Origin: Prevotella sp.
GTDB lineage: Bacteria; Bacteroidota; Bacteroidia; Bacteroidales; Bacteroidaceae
Assembly (NCBI GenBank): GCA_021203705.1
Contig: JAJQAR010000188.1
Span: 1 to 7,962, forward strand
Reading direction: 5' to 3'
Length of the DNA stretch: 7,962 nt
The position numbers and the translations under genes are program-made. Positions 1 through 6,171 of this stretch are shown here, piece after piece; position 1 is the first letter of the stretch, and each line of letters opens with the position of its first letter. A model generated the notes under the pieces. That model had not been told where the DNA came from. It worked only from the letters and a program-made list of their open reading frames with translations, and made no database searches.

Positions 1-52
1 GAGTCTCTATATCGTTGAACTTATCCAAAGGAAAAACACCTTTATCATTCAT
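1..52 (-). CDS. lysA: Diaminopimelate decarboxylase, N-terminal fragment (17 codons)
   Basis: An ATG read from base 52 on the minus strand opens a frame that leaves the window at base 1. The visible peptide is MNDKGVFPLDKFNDIET. This resembles, from memory, the short N-terminal segment (G-x-FP-x-x-KF) of Bacteroidales LysA, a PLP-dependent enzyme that decarboxylates meso-diaminopimelate to lysine. No catalytic residue lies inside the window, so the call rests on this short match and on position: it starts 34 bases after the lysC stop on the same strand, and lysC-lysA is a common pair in this phylum. There is no Shine-Dalgarno, only an A/T-rich leader, as is normal here. The gene is cut by the window edge and is not itself broken. 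The identification is likely but not proven. Confidence 0.6.
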   Translation of the reverse strand, partial: MNDKGVFPLDKFNDIET

Positions 53-86
53 GGGTCAAAATCTTATTAAGTTAGATATTAAAAAA

Positions 87-1406
87 TTAACGGTTAAACA
101 ACGTATCACTCAGACTTTGCAGCGCACGTTTCTTGTCAGTCTCACTGACTAAGAATGAGATATTATAGTTGCTGCCACCGTAGGATATCATCCTAACAGG
201 GATATTTTTCATCGCATCAGTAGCGAGAGTCTCAAAACCTACATTGCTCCAGTCCAAGTCACCCACAACACAGATGATACACATATCACGGTCAACAGTA
301 ACTGTACCATATTTCTTCAGTTCAGCAACAATTTCTTTAAGATATGTATCATTGTCAATACTCATTGAAACACCCACCTCACTTGTTGCAATCATGTCGA
401 TAGCTGTCTGGAAACGCTCGAAGATGTCAAAAACCTTGCGCAAAAAACCCGTTGCGAGGAGCATTCTACTGCTCTTTATCTTGATTGCCGTGATATTATC
501 CTTTGCGGCAATAGCCTTTATCTTGCCACGAACAATATCGTTGTTGATAATAGTACCAGATGCTGTCGAGTCCATAGTGTTGAGCAAACGAACAGGAATA
601 CCAGCATATTTGGCAGGGAGAACACAGGTAGGGTGCAAGATCTTTGCACCGAAATAAGCAAGCTCGGCAGCCTCATCGAAATGCAACTGGCGCACCGCCT
701 CTGTCTTGTCAACGACACGCGGGTCGTTGTTGTGCATACCGTCTATGTCAGTCCAAATCTGTATCTCATCAGCACCGAGGGCGACACCCACCAAAGAGGC
801 GGTATAGTCACTGCCGCCACGCTGCAGGTTGTCAATCTCTCCGTAGTTGTTAAGACAGATAAAGCCCTGAGTGATATACACCTGCATACCAGTATTCTCC
901 TCAAGAATTTTGTTAAGGTTTTTCTTGATATAGGCAGCATCAGGCTCACTGTTCTTATCCGTGCGCATAAAGTCGAGAGCCGAAATGAGCATTGTCTTGA
1001 AATTGCACTCTTTAAGATAGTTAGCCATCATATTGGTACTGATAATCTCACCTTGAGCAACAATGCGTTTCTCCTCAAAACTCGTGAAGATATCCTTTGT
1101 GAAAGACCGCAGATAATTGAACTCCTCCTGAATGAAAGTCAAAGACTCCTTCTTGTATTTTTCCGTAGAGAACAATTCCTCCACATGCTTTATATATTTC
1201 TTTTCCAAACGGTTGATCACCTCGTTGGCACCATCGGGATTTTTCTTGTATAGATAGTCAGAAATCTCAACCAACGAATTGGTAGTTCCTGACATTGCTG
1301 AAAGGACAACAAAAACAGGTTCAGAACTGCTTGTTATCAACGACGCCACGTGCTTCATCCTCTCAGGAGAGCCCACTGACGTGCCTCCAAATTTCATTAC
1401 TTTCAT
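87..1406 (-). CDS. lysC: Aspartate kinase (monofunctional)
   Basis: A complete 439-residue protein that phosphorylates L-aspartate, the first step toward lysine, threonine, methionine and diaminopimelate for the cell wall. It is cytoplasmic. The N-terminal amino-acid-kinase domain shows KFGGTSVG at residues 5-12 (ATP/aspartate binding), QGE at 118-120, GGSDYTA at 197-203, WTDIDG at 218-223 with DPR at 228-230, and GAKILHP at 253-259. From about residue 305 to the end is the expected paired ACT regulatory region, which in this family binds lysine or threonine for feedback inhibition. The length matches a monofunctional enzyme, and there is no homoserine dehydrogenase fused on. The ATG at 1406 is chosen. 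A second ATG three codons in (1397) would give a start directly at MKFGG and cannot be excluded. It lies 27 bases after ftsE and 34 before lysA, so it is probably co-transcribed with both. Which amino acid inhibits it cannot be read from the sequence. Confidence 0.95.
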   Translation of the reverse strand: MKVMKFGGTSVGSPERMKHVASLITSSSEPVFVVLSAMSGTTNSLVEISDYLYKKNPDGANEVINRLEKKYIKHVEELFSTEKYKKESLTFIQEEFNYLRSFTKDIFTSFEEKRIVAQGEIISTNMMANYLKECNFKTMLISALDFMRTDKNSEPDAAYIKKNLNKILEENTGMQVYITQGFICLNNYGEIDNLQRGGSDYTASLVGVALGADEIQIWTDIDGMHNNDPRVVDKTEAVRQLHFDEAAELAYFGAKILHPTCVLPAKYAGIPVRLLNTMDSTASGTIINNDIVRGKIKAIAAKDNITAIKIKSSRMLLATGFLRKVFDIFERFQTAIDMIATSEVGVSMSIDNDTYLKEIVAELKKYGTVTVDRDMCIICVVGDLDWSNVGFETLATDAMKNIPVRMISYGGSNYNISFLVSETDKKRALQSLSDTLFNR

Positions 1407-1433
1407 AATATATAATATCTATAATCTTTTATT

Positions 1434-2270
1434 TCAATTATCCTCTACCTTATTTTCTTCTGTTTTTCCAGACTGTTTTTCCTGTTGCTCCACATACTGA
1501 CTTTTCTGTTGTTTCTCGGGTTGAGCTTCTTGCTGAACTTCCGGTTCTTTCACAGGTTGTTTTTCTGCTTCCACCTCCTGTTTTAGTTTTTCGTGAAAAA
1601 CAGCCGTTATCTCTTTCATCTCCCCATCCTTGCAACGGTAAACAATGCCAGGGAACTTGTCAAGCATCGGGATATTGTGGGTAGACATCACCACTGCCGT
1701 ACCCTTAGAACTGATTTTCTTAAGCAATCCCACTATATTGTCAGCCGTCTCAGGGTCAAGATTTCCTGTGGGCTCATCAGCGATTATTATCTTCGGGTTG
1801 TTCAAGATAGCACGTGCAATGGCGATACGCTGCTGCTCACCGCCCGACAGTTCGTATGGCATTTTTGTCTTCTTATCCAACATACCGACAGAATCAAGTA
1901 CCTCCTCGATACGCTCATCAATCTCATCCTTATTCTTCCACCCAGTGGAGCGGAGTACAAAACGGAGATTTCTATATACATTCCTGTCGTGAAGCAATTG
2001 GAAATCCTGGAATATCACACCAAGTTTCTTGCGCAACGCAGGAACTTCGCGACGTTTTATCTTGAGCAGGTCGCGTCCAAGCACATTTGCCTCCTCACCA
2101 TCTTCGATGTCAAGTTCACAATAGAACGTCTTCAACAAACTGCTCTTGCCAGACCCCACAGCTCCGATGATATAGATAAAATCACCCTCATTCAAGCTGA
2201 AGTCAACGTCCTTCAACACGCAGACATCATCCTGATAGATACTCACACCTTTATATTGTATATAATACAT
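1434..2270 (-). CDS. ftsE: FtsE-like ABC transporter ATPase with long Q/E/K-rich tail
   Basis: This is an ABC ATPase of the FtsE/LolD/MacB type. FtsE works with the membrane protein FtsX to control peptidoglycan hydrolases at division. In the 278-residue form, Walker A is GAVGSGKS (36-43), the Q-loop is FQDFQ around Q88, the signature is LSGGEQQ (141-147), Walker B is IIIADE (161-166, catalytic E166), the D-loop follows as GNLD, and the switch histidine is in STHN (H198). All catalytic parts are intact. The FQDFQLL and NLRFVLRSTGW stretches favour FtsE over lipoprotein-export ATPases. Residues 229-278 form a low-complexity tail in which 31 of 50 residues are Q, E or K. A typical FtsE ends near residue 220-230. 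The ATG at 2270 is preferred over an in-frame TTG at 2276, because it begins two codons later with the conserved MYYIQY-like start. No ftsX is next to it: the neighbours are hisIE (17-base gap) and lysC. The family is certain; the exact FtsE role is likely. Confidence 0.87.
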   Translation of the reverse strand: MYYIQYKGVSIYQDDVCVLKDVDFSLNEGDFIYIIGAVGSGKSSLLKTFYCELDIEDGEEANVLGRDLLKIKRREVPALRKKLGVIFQDFQLLHDRNVYRNLRFVLRSTGWKNKDEIDERIEEVLDSVGMLDKKTKMPYELSGGEQQRIAIARAILNNPKIIIADEPTGNLDPETADNIVGLLKKISSKGTAVVMSTHNIPMLDKFPGIVYRCKDGEMKEITAVFHEKLKQEVEAEKQPVKEPEVQQEAQPEKQQKSQYVEQQEKQSGKTEENKVEDN

Positions 2271-2287
2271 AGTCAAACTATTTTTTG

Positions 2288-2902
2288 TTAATGCTTATGC
2301 CAATTGGGGTCGTGACGCTCTGTCAACTCCTCAGCAACCTTCTCAATCCTAAGATTCTTGCTTGTAAGCAAAACTATCAGATGATAGAACATGTCAGATA
2401 CCTCATATATCAGTCTGTCATCAGTACCGTTAACAGCCTCAATTACAGCTTCCAAAGCCTCCTCGCCCACTTTCTGAGCCATGCGGTTCAATCCATCCTT
2501 GAAAAGACTGGTAGTGTAAGAGCCCTCTGGCATCTCCTCATGACGCTTCTCAATGAAATCCTGCAATTCGGAAAGGAACAGCAACGGATTGCGCTTGTTA
2601 TCCTCACCCCAACAGGTGTCTGTTCCCTTATGACAGACAGGCCCACAGGGGTTGACTTTTATAAGCAACGTGTCATTGTCACAGTCGTTCATAATACTCA
2701 CTACATCAAGGAAATTTCCCGATGTCTCACCTTTCGTCCACAGGCACTTACGACTGCGGCTATAAAACGTAACCCTATTCGTCTCCACCGTCTTGTCGTA
2801 TGCCTCCTTGTTCATAAATCCCAACATCAAGACCTTCAAAGTCTTGGCGTCTTGGATTATGGCAGGAACAAGACCGTTCAACTTATCAAAATCAATCTCC
2901 AT
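2288..2902 (-). CDS. hisIE: Bifunctional phosphoribosyl-AMP cyclohydrolase / phosphoribosyl-ATP pyrophosphatase
   Basis: A 204-residue fusion carrying out steps 2 and 3 of histidine synthesis. The C-terminal HisE domain removes pyrophosphate from PR-ATP, and the N-terminal HisI domain opens the purine ring of PR-AMP to give ProFAR. The HisI part (about 1-105) contains LMLGFMNKEA, FYSRSRKCLWTKGETSGN, the metal-binding DCDND (D73, D75, D77, with C74) and the zinc cysteines C90 and C97 in CHKGTDTCW. The HisE part (about 110-200) contains the helical motif EEALEAVIEA (about 147-156), followed by EVSDMFYHLIVLL, with the acidic residues expected of this MazG-like fold. Length and domain order match the usual bacterial fusion. 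It lies 37 bases after hisF and 17 before ftsE on the same strand. It feeds ProFAR to HisA, encoded two genes upstream. Confidence 0.96.
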   Translation of the reverse strand: MEIDFDKLNGLVPAIIQDAKTLKVLMLGFMNKEAYDKTVETNRVTFYSRSRKCLWTKGETSGNFLDVVSIMNDCDNDTLLIKVNPCGPVCHKGTDTCWGEDNKRNPLLFLSELQDFIEKRHEEMPEGSYTTSLFKDGLNRMAQKVGEEALEAVIEAVNGTDDRLIYEVSDMFYHLIVLLTSKNLRIEKVAEELTERHDPNWHKH

Positions 2903-2939
2903 AAAAGTATATTTTAATATGAAACAGTCAGAAAACCAC

Positions 2940-3707
2940 TTAGATTAACCTGACATTTATACCCTCGTTATAAAGGTAACGTTTCAATTCATTAATCTTT
3001 ATCTCACCGAAATGGAACACGCTCGCAGCCAACGCAGCATCCGCCTTTCCTATTATAAAAGCGTCAAGAAAGTGTTCTGGCTTACCCGCTCCCCCACTTG
3101 CTATTACAGGGATATTCAGGTCATCAAACAGGCGTGCCAAGGCCTCGTTAGCATAACCGTCCTTAGTGCCATCGTGATTCATACTCGTAAACAGTATTTC
3201 ACCAGCACCACGGTCAGCCGCCTCTCTTGCCCACTCAAACAGTTCTCTATCAACTGGCACCCGTCCGCCGTTTACATAGCATGTCCATTTGCCATTATCA
3301 AACTTAGCATCGATGGCGCACACACAAACCTGAGAGCCAAAACGTGCTACAATCTTATCAATCAGTTCAGGGCAGCGCAGTGCTGCACTGTTCACGCTCA
3401 CCTTATCCGCCCCTGCATATAGCAACCGTTCCACATCAGACAGGTCGTTGATACCGCCGCCAACGGTAAAAGGAATGTTTATTTCTTGTGCCACACGTGT
3501 AACAACATCCGTAAAAGTCTTTCGCCCCTCATTACTTGCCGTAATGTCAAGATACACCAATTCGTCAGCCCCAGCATCACTGTATGCCTTGCCTAACGAC
3601 ACAGGGTCGCCGGCATGCCGCAGGTCGACAAAATTCACACCCTTCACCGTTTGTCCATCCTTGACATCCAAACAGGGTATAATCCTTTTAGCGAGTCCCT
3701 TTGCCAT
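2940..3707 (-). CDS. hisF: Imidazole glycerol phosphate synthase, cyclase subunit
   Basis: HisF is the (beta/alpha)8-barrel subunit that joins ammonia to PRFAR, producing imidazole glycerol phosphate and AICAR. The ammonia comes through a tunnel from HisH, encoded two genes upstream. In the 255-residue form, the first strand is [13 protein letters not shown] with catalytic D14 (equivalent to D11 in the well-studied enzyme). The second catalytic aspartate is D133 in CAIDAKF. Phosphate-binding stretches TVGGGI, SVNSAA and [11 protein letters not shown] are all present. The start is set at the ATG at 3707 (MAKGLAKRI). A longer in-frame TTG start at 3722 adds only MALIT, which is not part of the family's usual N-terminus, so it is less likely. 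The gap to the hisA stop is 18 bases. Nothing suggests loss of function. Confidence 0.96.
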   Translation of the reverse strand: MAKGLAKRIIPCLDVKDGQTVKGVNFVDLRHAGDPVSLGKAYSDAGADELVYLDITASNEGRKTFTDVVTRVAQEINIPFTVGGGINDLSDVERLLYAGADKVSVNSAALRCPELIDKIVARFGSQVCVCAIDAKFDNGKWTCYVNGGRVPVDRELFEWAREAADRGAGEILFTSMNHDGTKDGYANEALARLFDDLNIPVIASGGAGKPEHFLDAFIIGKADAALAASVFHFGEIKINELKRYLYNEGINVRLI

Positions 3708-3725
3708 AGTAATCAAAGCCAAACA

Positions 3726-4454
3726 TCAGTGTCCGGCAATATCTCTTATCAATGTCGTTATATCTATCTTGCCGTCGTATATTGACTTTCCGAAAACCAC
3801 CGAAGGTATGCCAGCCTCGTTAAGGTTTCTAATGTCGTCAACACCCGACACGCCACCGCTTGCTATAAGGTCGATATTCGGAAAATGCTCCATTATATTT
3901 TTATACAAAGCGAGAGAAACACCTTGCAACATTCCATCTTTCGAGATGTCAGTACAAAGCACGTTTTTCACGCCTTTTTCGACATAAAACTGCAGGAAAG
4001 GAATTATATCCTCATCGGTATCCTCTTTCCAGCCGTTTATGCTTATCTTCCCGCAGCGCACGTCAGCACCGAGTATCATACGGTCTGCACCAAAAGTGTC
4101 AAGCCAACTCAAGAACAAGTCTTTATGCGTTACCGACACGGAGCCTATCGTTACCAATGAAGCACCGTTATCGAATGCCTTTTTTATGTCATCCTCCGTC
4201 TTTATACCACCACCGAAATCCACGATAAGATCAGTATTATTAGTGATATTTTTCAAAACATCGATATTCACTATATGCTTCGACTTTGCCCCATCAAGGT
4301 CAACAATATGCAGACGTTTGAAACCGCACTCCTCAAACCGTTTTGCCATATCGAGAGGAGAACCGTCATAGACTGTCTTCTTGTTGTAGTCGCCTTTCGT
4401 AAGGCGCACGCACTTACCGTCAATAATGTCTATCGCAGGTATCAGTTGTATCAT
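3726..4454 (-). CDS. hisA: ProFAR isomerase (phosphoribosylformimino-AICAR-phosphate isomerase)
   Basis: HisA is a 242-residue (beta/alpha)8 barrel that converts ProFAR to PRFAR, the step between HisI and HisF/HisH. Visible landmarks are IPAIDIIDGKCVRL with the general base D9, the opposing acid D131 in GADVR, FGGGIK (80-85) and ASGGVSG as the two phosphate-binding loops, and CTDISKDGM with T168. The half-barrel repeat seen across HisA and HisF is evident: GGGI and SGG occur in both halves. Its start codon overlaps the hisH stop as ATGA (4451-4454), which suggests translational coupling. The W in SINGWKED fits HisA rather than the dual-substrate PriA of actinobacteria. Full length, with no damage seen. 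Confidence 0.96.
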   Translation of the reverse strand: MIQLIPAIDIIDGKCVRLTKGDYNKKTVYDGSPLDMAKRFEECGFKRLHIVDLDGAKSKHIVNIDVLKNITNNTDLIVDFGGGIKTEDDIKKAFDNGASLVTIGSVSVTHKDLFLSWLDTFGADRMILGADVRCGKISINGWKEDTDEDIIPFLQFYVEKGVKNVLCTDISKDGMLQGVSLALYKNIMEHFPNIDLIASGGVSGVDDIRNLNEAGIPSVVFGKSIYDGKIDITTLIRDIAGH

Positions 4455-5050
4455 GCTTTGTCAATCTCCAAAAAGTTTTGCAATAATCTCATGCCCACGT
4501 CACCGCTCTTTTCAGGATGAAACTGTGTGGCATAGAAATTATCCTTGTTCAAAGACGCACTGTAAGGCAAGATATAATCGGTTGTCGCTATCGTATATTC
4601 GCATACTGGAACATAGTAACTATGAACGAAATAGACGAATGGCTCATCACCAAGTCCTTTGTACAATGGCGACTGCATATCATGCAACGAGTTCCAGCCC
4701 ATGGCGGGAATCTTGTCCTCGTGCCTTTCAGGGCGGAATTTCCTCACGTTGATGTCGAAAATTCCCAAACAGTCGGTATCGCTCTCCTCAGAATGTCTGC
4801 ACAGCAACTGCTGACCGATGCAGATACCAAGAACAGGTTGTTTAAGACTGCGTATCACATTGTCCAATCCATGCTTCACAAGATAGTCCATCACAACGCC
4901 TGCCTCTCCCTGACCTGGAAAAACCACTCTGTCAGCCGCCATCAGTTGTTCAGGCACATCAGTCAGTAACGGTTCCACACCAAGTCGCCGCAAAGCATTC
5001 ACCACGCTGTAGATGTTACCGGCATTGTATTTCACTATCGCGACATTCAT
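4451..5050 (-). CDS. hisH: Imidazole glycerol phosphate synthase, glutamine amidotransferase subunit
   Basis: HisH is a 199-residue class I glutamine amidotransferase that hydrolyses glutamine and channels ammonia into HisF. The catalytic triad can be seen: nucleophile C77 in GICIGQQLL, then H178 and E180 in TQFHPEKSG. The oxyanion region reads FPGQGEAG at about 44-51. Many HisH proteins have PGVG here; to my memory the Q variant is common in Bacteroidales and is not a defect. The N-terminal MNVAIVKYNAGNIYSV is typical. The TGA stop overlaps the hisA start, and the start lies only 4 bases after the purU stop, so translation of all three is probably coupled. Confidence 0.96.
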   Translation of the reverse strand: MNVAIVKYNAGNIYSVVNALRRLGVEPLLTDVPEQLMAADRVVFPGQGEAGVVMDYLVKHGLDNVIRSLKQPVLGICIGQQLLCRHSEESDTDCLGIFDINVRKFRPERHEDKIPAMGWNSLHDMQSPLYKGLGDEPFVYFVHSYYVPVCEYTIATTDYILPYSASLNKDNFYATQFHPEKSGDVGMRLLQNFLEIDKA

Positions 5051-5054
5051 TCCG

Positions 5055-5918
5055 TCAACTGAAAATAATCGTCTTGTTGTTGTAAACCAATATCTTCCTT
5101 TCGATATGTTTCGTTACCGCACGACTGAGGACAATCTTCTCAAGGTCACGCCCTTTGAGCACTAGACTTTCAGGGGCATCCTTATGGGTAATCCTCACCA
5201 CATCCTGTTCTATTATCGGACCGGCATCCAATTCTGTGGTAACATAATGACTGGTGGCTCCGATTATCTTAACACCACGCTCCCAAGCCTGATGGTAAGG
5301 CTTTGCTCCGACAAAGGCAGGCAGGAACGAGTGATGTATGTTGATTATATGATGCGGATAGGCATTTATCAGATTTTCCGTTACAATCTGCATGTAACGT
5401 GCCAAGACGATGAATGTTATCTTCTCTTTGCTCAATAGTTCCATTTCCGCCTTCTCCACCTCATCCTTGTTGGAATGGTCTTTCTTTATCGACCAGACAT
5501 AGTAAGGAATATCAAACTGTTCAGCCACGTAGCGCAAATCCTCGTGGTTGCTTATTATGCACGGTATCTCAACGTCCCACTCACCAGCCTTATAGCGTGC
5601 AAGAAGGTCGTAAAGACAATGACTCATCTTACTTACGAATATCGCCATTCTTGGTTTCTCGTCATTGAAATAGAGTGAGAATGTCATCTGATACCTTGCT
5701 GCGTAAAGCGTCTGGATATAGTCTTTCAGTTTTTCACGGGGAACGAGAAACTGGTCCATCTCCCACTCTATCCTCATGAAAAACATTCCATCCTGACGAT
5801 CCACATACTGGTCAAGGTAAACAATATTTCCCTTGTTGTCGGCGATGAATTTTGTCACCTCCGTAATGATACCCTGCTCATCAGGACAATGTAGCAACAA
5901 TATAGCGGTTGGTTTCAT
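5055..5918 (-). CDS. purU: Formyltetrahydrofolate deformylase
   Basis: A 287-residue enzyme that hydrolyses 10-formyl-THF to formate and THF, balancing the one-carbon pool. Residues about 5-85 form an ACT domain (LLLHCPDEQGIITEVTKFI), the sensing part of PurU. Residues about 90-280 are the formyltransferase-fold catalytic domain, with the triad visible as N193 and H195 in NIHHSFLPAF and D231 in ELDAGPII. The N-terminal ACT domain and the AKPYHQAWERGVKIIGATSHYVT stretch separate it from PurN and from methionyl-tRNA formyltransferase. It is the first gene of the minus-strand run, 4 bases before hisH, and follows a 250-base intergenic region holding the candidate operon promoters. In E. coli, PurU responds to methionine and glycine; whether that holds here is unknown. 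The last six residues or so (NKTIIFS) look family-variable. Confidence 0.94.
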   Translation of the reverse strand: MKPTAILLLHCPDEQGIITEVTKFIADNKGNIVYLDQYVDRQDGMFFMRIEWEMDQFLVPREKLKDYIQTLYAARYQMTFSLYFNDEKPRMAIFVSKMSHCLYDLLARYKAGEWDVEIPCIISNHEDLRYVAEQFDIPYYVWSIKKDHSNKDEVEKAEMELLSKEKITFIVLARYMQIVTENLINAYPHHIINIHHSFLPAFVGAKPYHQAWERGVKIIGATSHYVTTELDAGPIIEQDVVRITHKDAPESLVLKGRDLEKIVLSRAVTKHIERKILVYNNKTIIFS

Positions 5919-5935
5919 TGCTTATCTAACTTTAT

Positions 5936-5981
5936 ATAATCCGATTTTAGCTTGCAAAATTATTAAAATTCTTCGGATTAT
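5936..5981. repeat. 9-bp perfect inverted repeat flanking the proximal -7 box
   Basis: ATAATCCGA at 5936-5944 and its exact reverse complement TCGGATTAT at 5973-5981 are separated by 28 bases. The -7 box at 5955-5962 lies between them. The arms could be paired operator half-sites. Alternatively, if transcription starts at the distal box (6028-6035), they could form a leader hairpin with a 28-base loop. The repeat is seen directly; the function is inferred. Confidence 0.5.
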
Positions 5982-5985
5982 CAGT
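5955..5985 (-). promoter_or_regulatory. Candidate proximal promoter of the purU-his-ftsE-lysC operon
   Basis: On the minus strand, 5962-5955 reads TAATTTTG, a full match to the Bacteroidota -7 element TAnnTTTG. Nineteen bases upstream, 5985-5982 reads ACTG, a poor match to the -33 TTTG. Transcription would begin near 5948, giving a leader of about 30 bases before the purU ATG. The -7 box is exact but the -33 box is weak, so this may need an activator or may be a chance match in A/T-rich DNA. Confidence 0.4.
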
Positions 5986-6027
5986 CTTTTATGTCTGAAT
6001 ATTTTAAATATAGCACTCAAAAGGTAA

Positions 6028-6055
6028 CAAATCTATAGTAAAATAGCAAGTACAA
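6028..6055 (-). promoter_or_regulatory. Candidate distal promoter of the purU operon
   Basis: On the minus strand, 6035-6028 reads TAGATTTG, a second exact TAnnTTTG. A TTG at 6055-6053 lies 17 bases upstream, slightly short of the usual 19-21. Transcription would start near 6021 and give a leader of about 100 bases that includes both arms of the 5936-5981 inverted repeat. The -33 position falls inside one arm of the 6048-6086 repeat, so a repressor bound there could block it. This is a pattern match only. Confidence 0.35.
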
Positions 6056-6086
6056 CATTACGAAACCTTATCACAATGTTGCACTT
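6048..6086. repeat. 12-bp inverted repeat (one mismatch) between the ATPase gene and purU
   Basis: AAGTACAACATT at 6048-6059 faces AATGTTGCACTT at 6075-6086. Eleven of 12 positions pair, with 15 bases between the arms. No T-run follows on either strand, so it does not look like a standard intrinsic terminator. It sits directly upstream of, and overlaps, the distal promoter candidate, which suits a protein-binding site. An RNA hairpin in the 3' region of the upstream ATPase transcript is the alternative. Confidence 0.5.
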
Positions 6087-6103
6087 CTATGTTGAATGTT
6101 CAT

Positions 6104-6141
6104 AAAAAATTTTATCGCTTTTTCAACTTTGATAAACGATA
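6104..6141 (-). terminator. Weak candidate terminator downstream of the ATPase gene
   Basis: About 30 bases after the ATPase stop, the minus strand can form TTTATC (6136-6131) paired with GATAAA (6116-6111) around a 14-base loop. An A and then six T (6109-6104) follow. An overlapping alternative pairs TATCG (6141-6137) with CGATA (6117-6113). The T-run is right, but both stems are only 5-6 pairs and A/T-rich, so termination may be partial and read-through into purU is possible. Confidence 0.35.
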
Positions 6142-6154
6142 GGTATTAGTGGTA

Positions 6155-6171
6155 TAAAATATAATATTTTA
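6155..6171. repeat. 17-bp A/T-only palindrome over the ATPase stop codon
   Basis: TAAAATAT at 6155-6162 and ATATTTTA at 6164-6171 pair perfectly around one base. It includes the TAA stop (6171-6169) of the ATPase gene. With only A and T it is easily produced by chance and would be a weak hairpin. It is recorded because it is exact; no function is assigned. Confidence 0.3.

Noticed and set aside
244..1253. Plus-strand reading frames of 137 and 206 codons opposite lysC
   Set aside because: They are antisense shadows of a clear aspartate kinase gene; their translations show no domain and no promoter is evident.
2271..2276. TTG start for the ftsE-like gene, two codons upstream of the ATG
   Set aside because: It adds only two residues (M-T) ahead of the ATG at 2270, and ATG is the preferred start; there is no supporting ribosome-binding signal in this phylum.
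2285..2917. Plus-strand reading frame of 210 codons opposite hisIE
   Set aside because: It mirrors almost exactly the extent of hisIE, whose metal-binding and helical motifs are intact; the antisense product has no recognisable features.
2903..2939. Possible internal promoter between hisF and hisIE (TACTTTTA, one mismatch from TAnnTTTG)
   Set aside because: The box would abut the hisIE ATG and leave no leader, and there is no TTTG at the correct distance upstream.
3708..3722. TTG start for hisF adding MALIT
   Set aside because: The HisF family begins close to the AKRIIPCLD strand; the ATG at 3707 gives a normal N-terminus, and the extension has no family counterpart.
4451..4454. Overlap of hisH and hisA as a possible frameshift or annotation error
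   Set aside because: It is a standard ATGA stop/start overlap; both proteins are full length with all catalytic residues.
5919..6027. Histidine leader peptide or T-box/riboswitch controlling the his genes
   Set aside because: No short frame with a run of His codons and no recognisable conserved riboswitch core is seen in the leader; only the 9-bp inverted repeat stands out.
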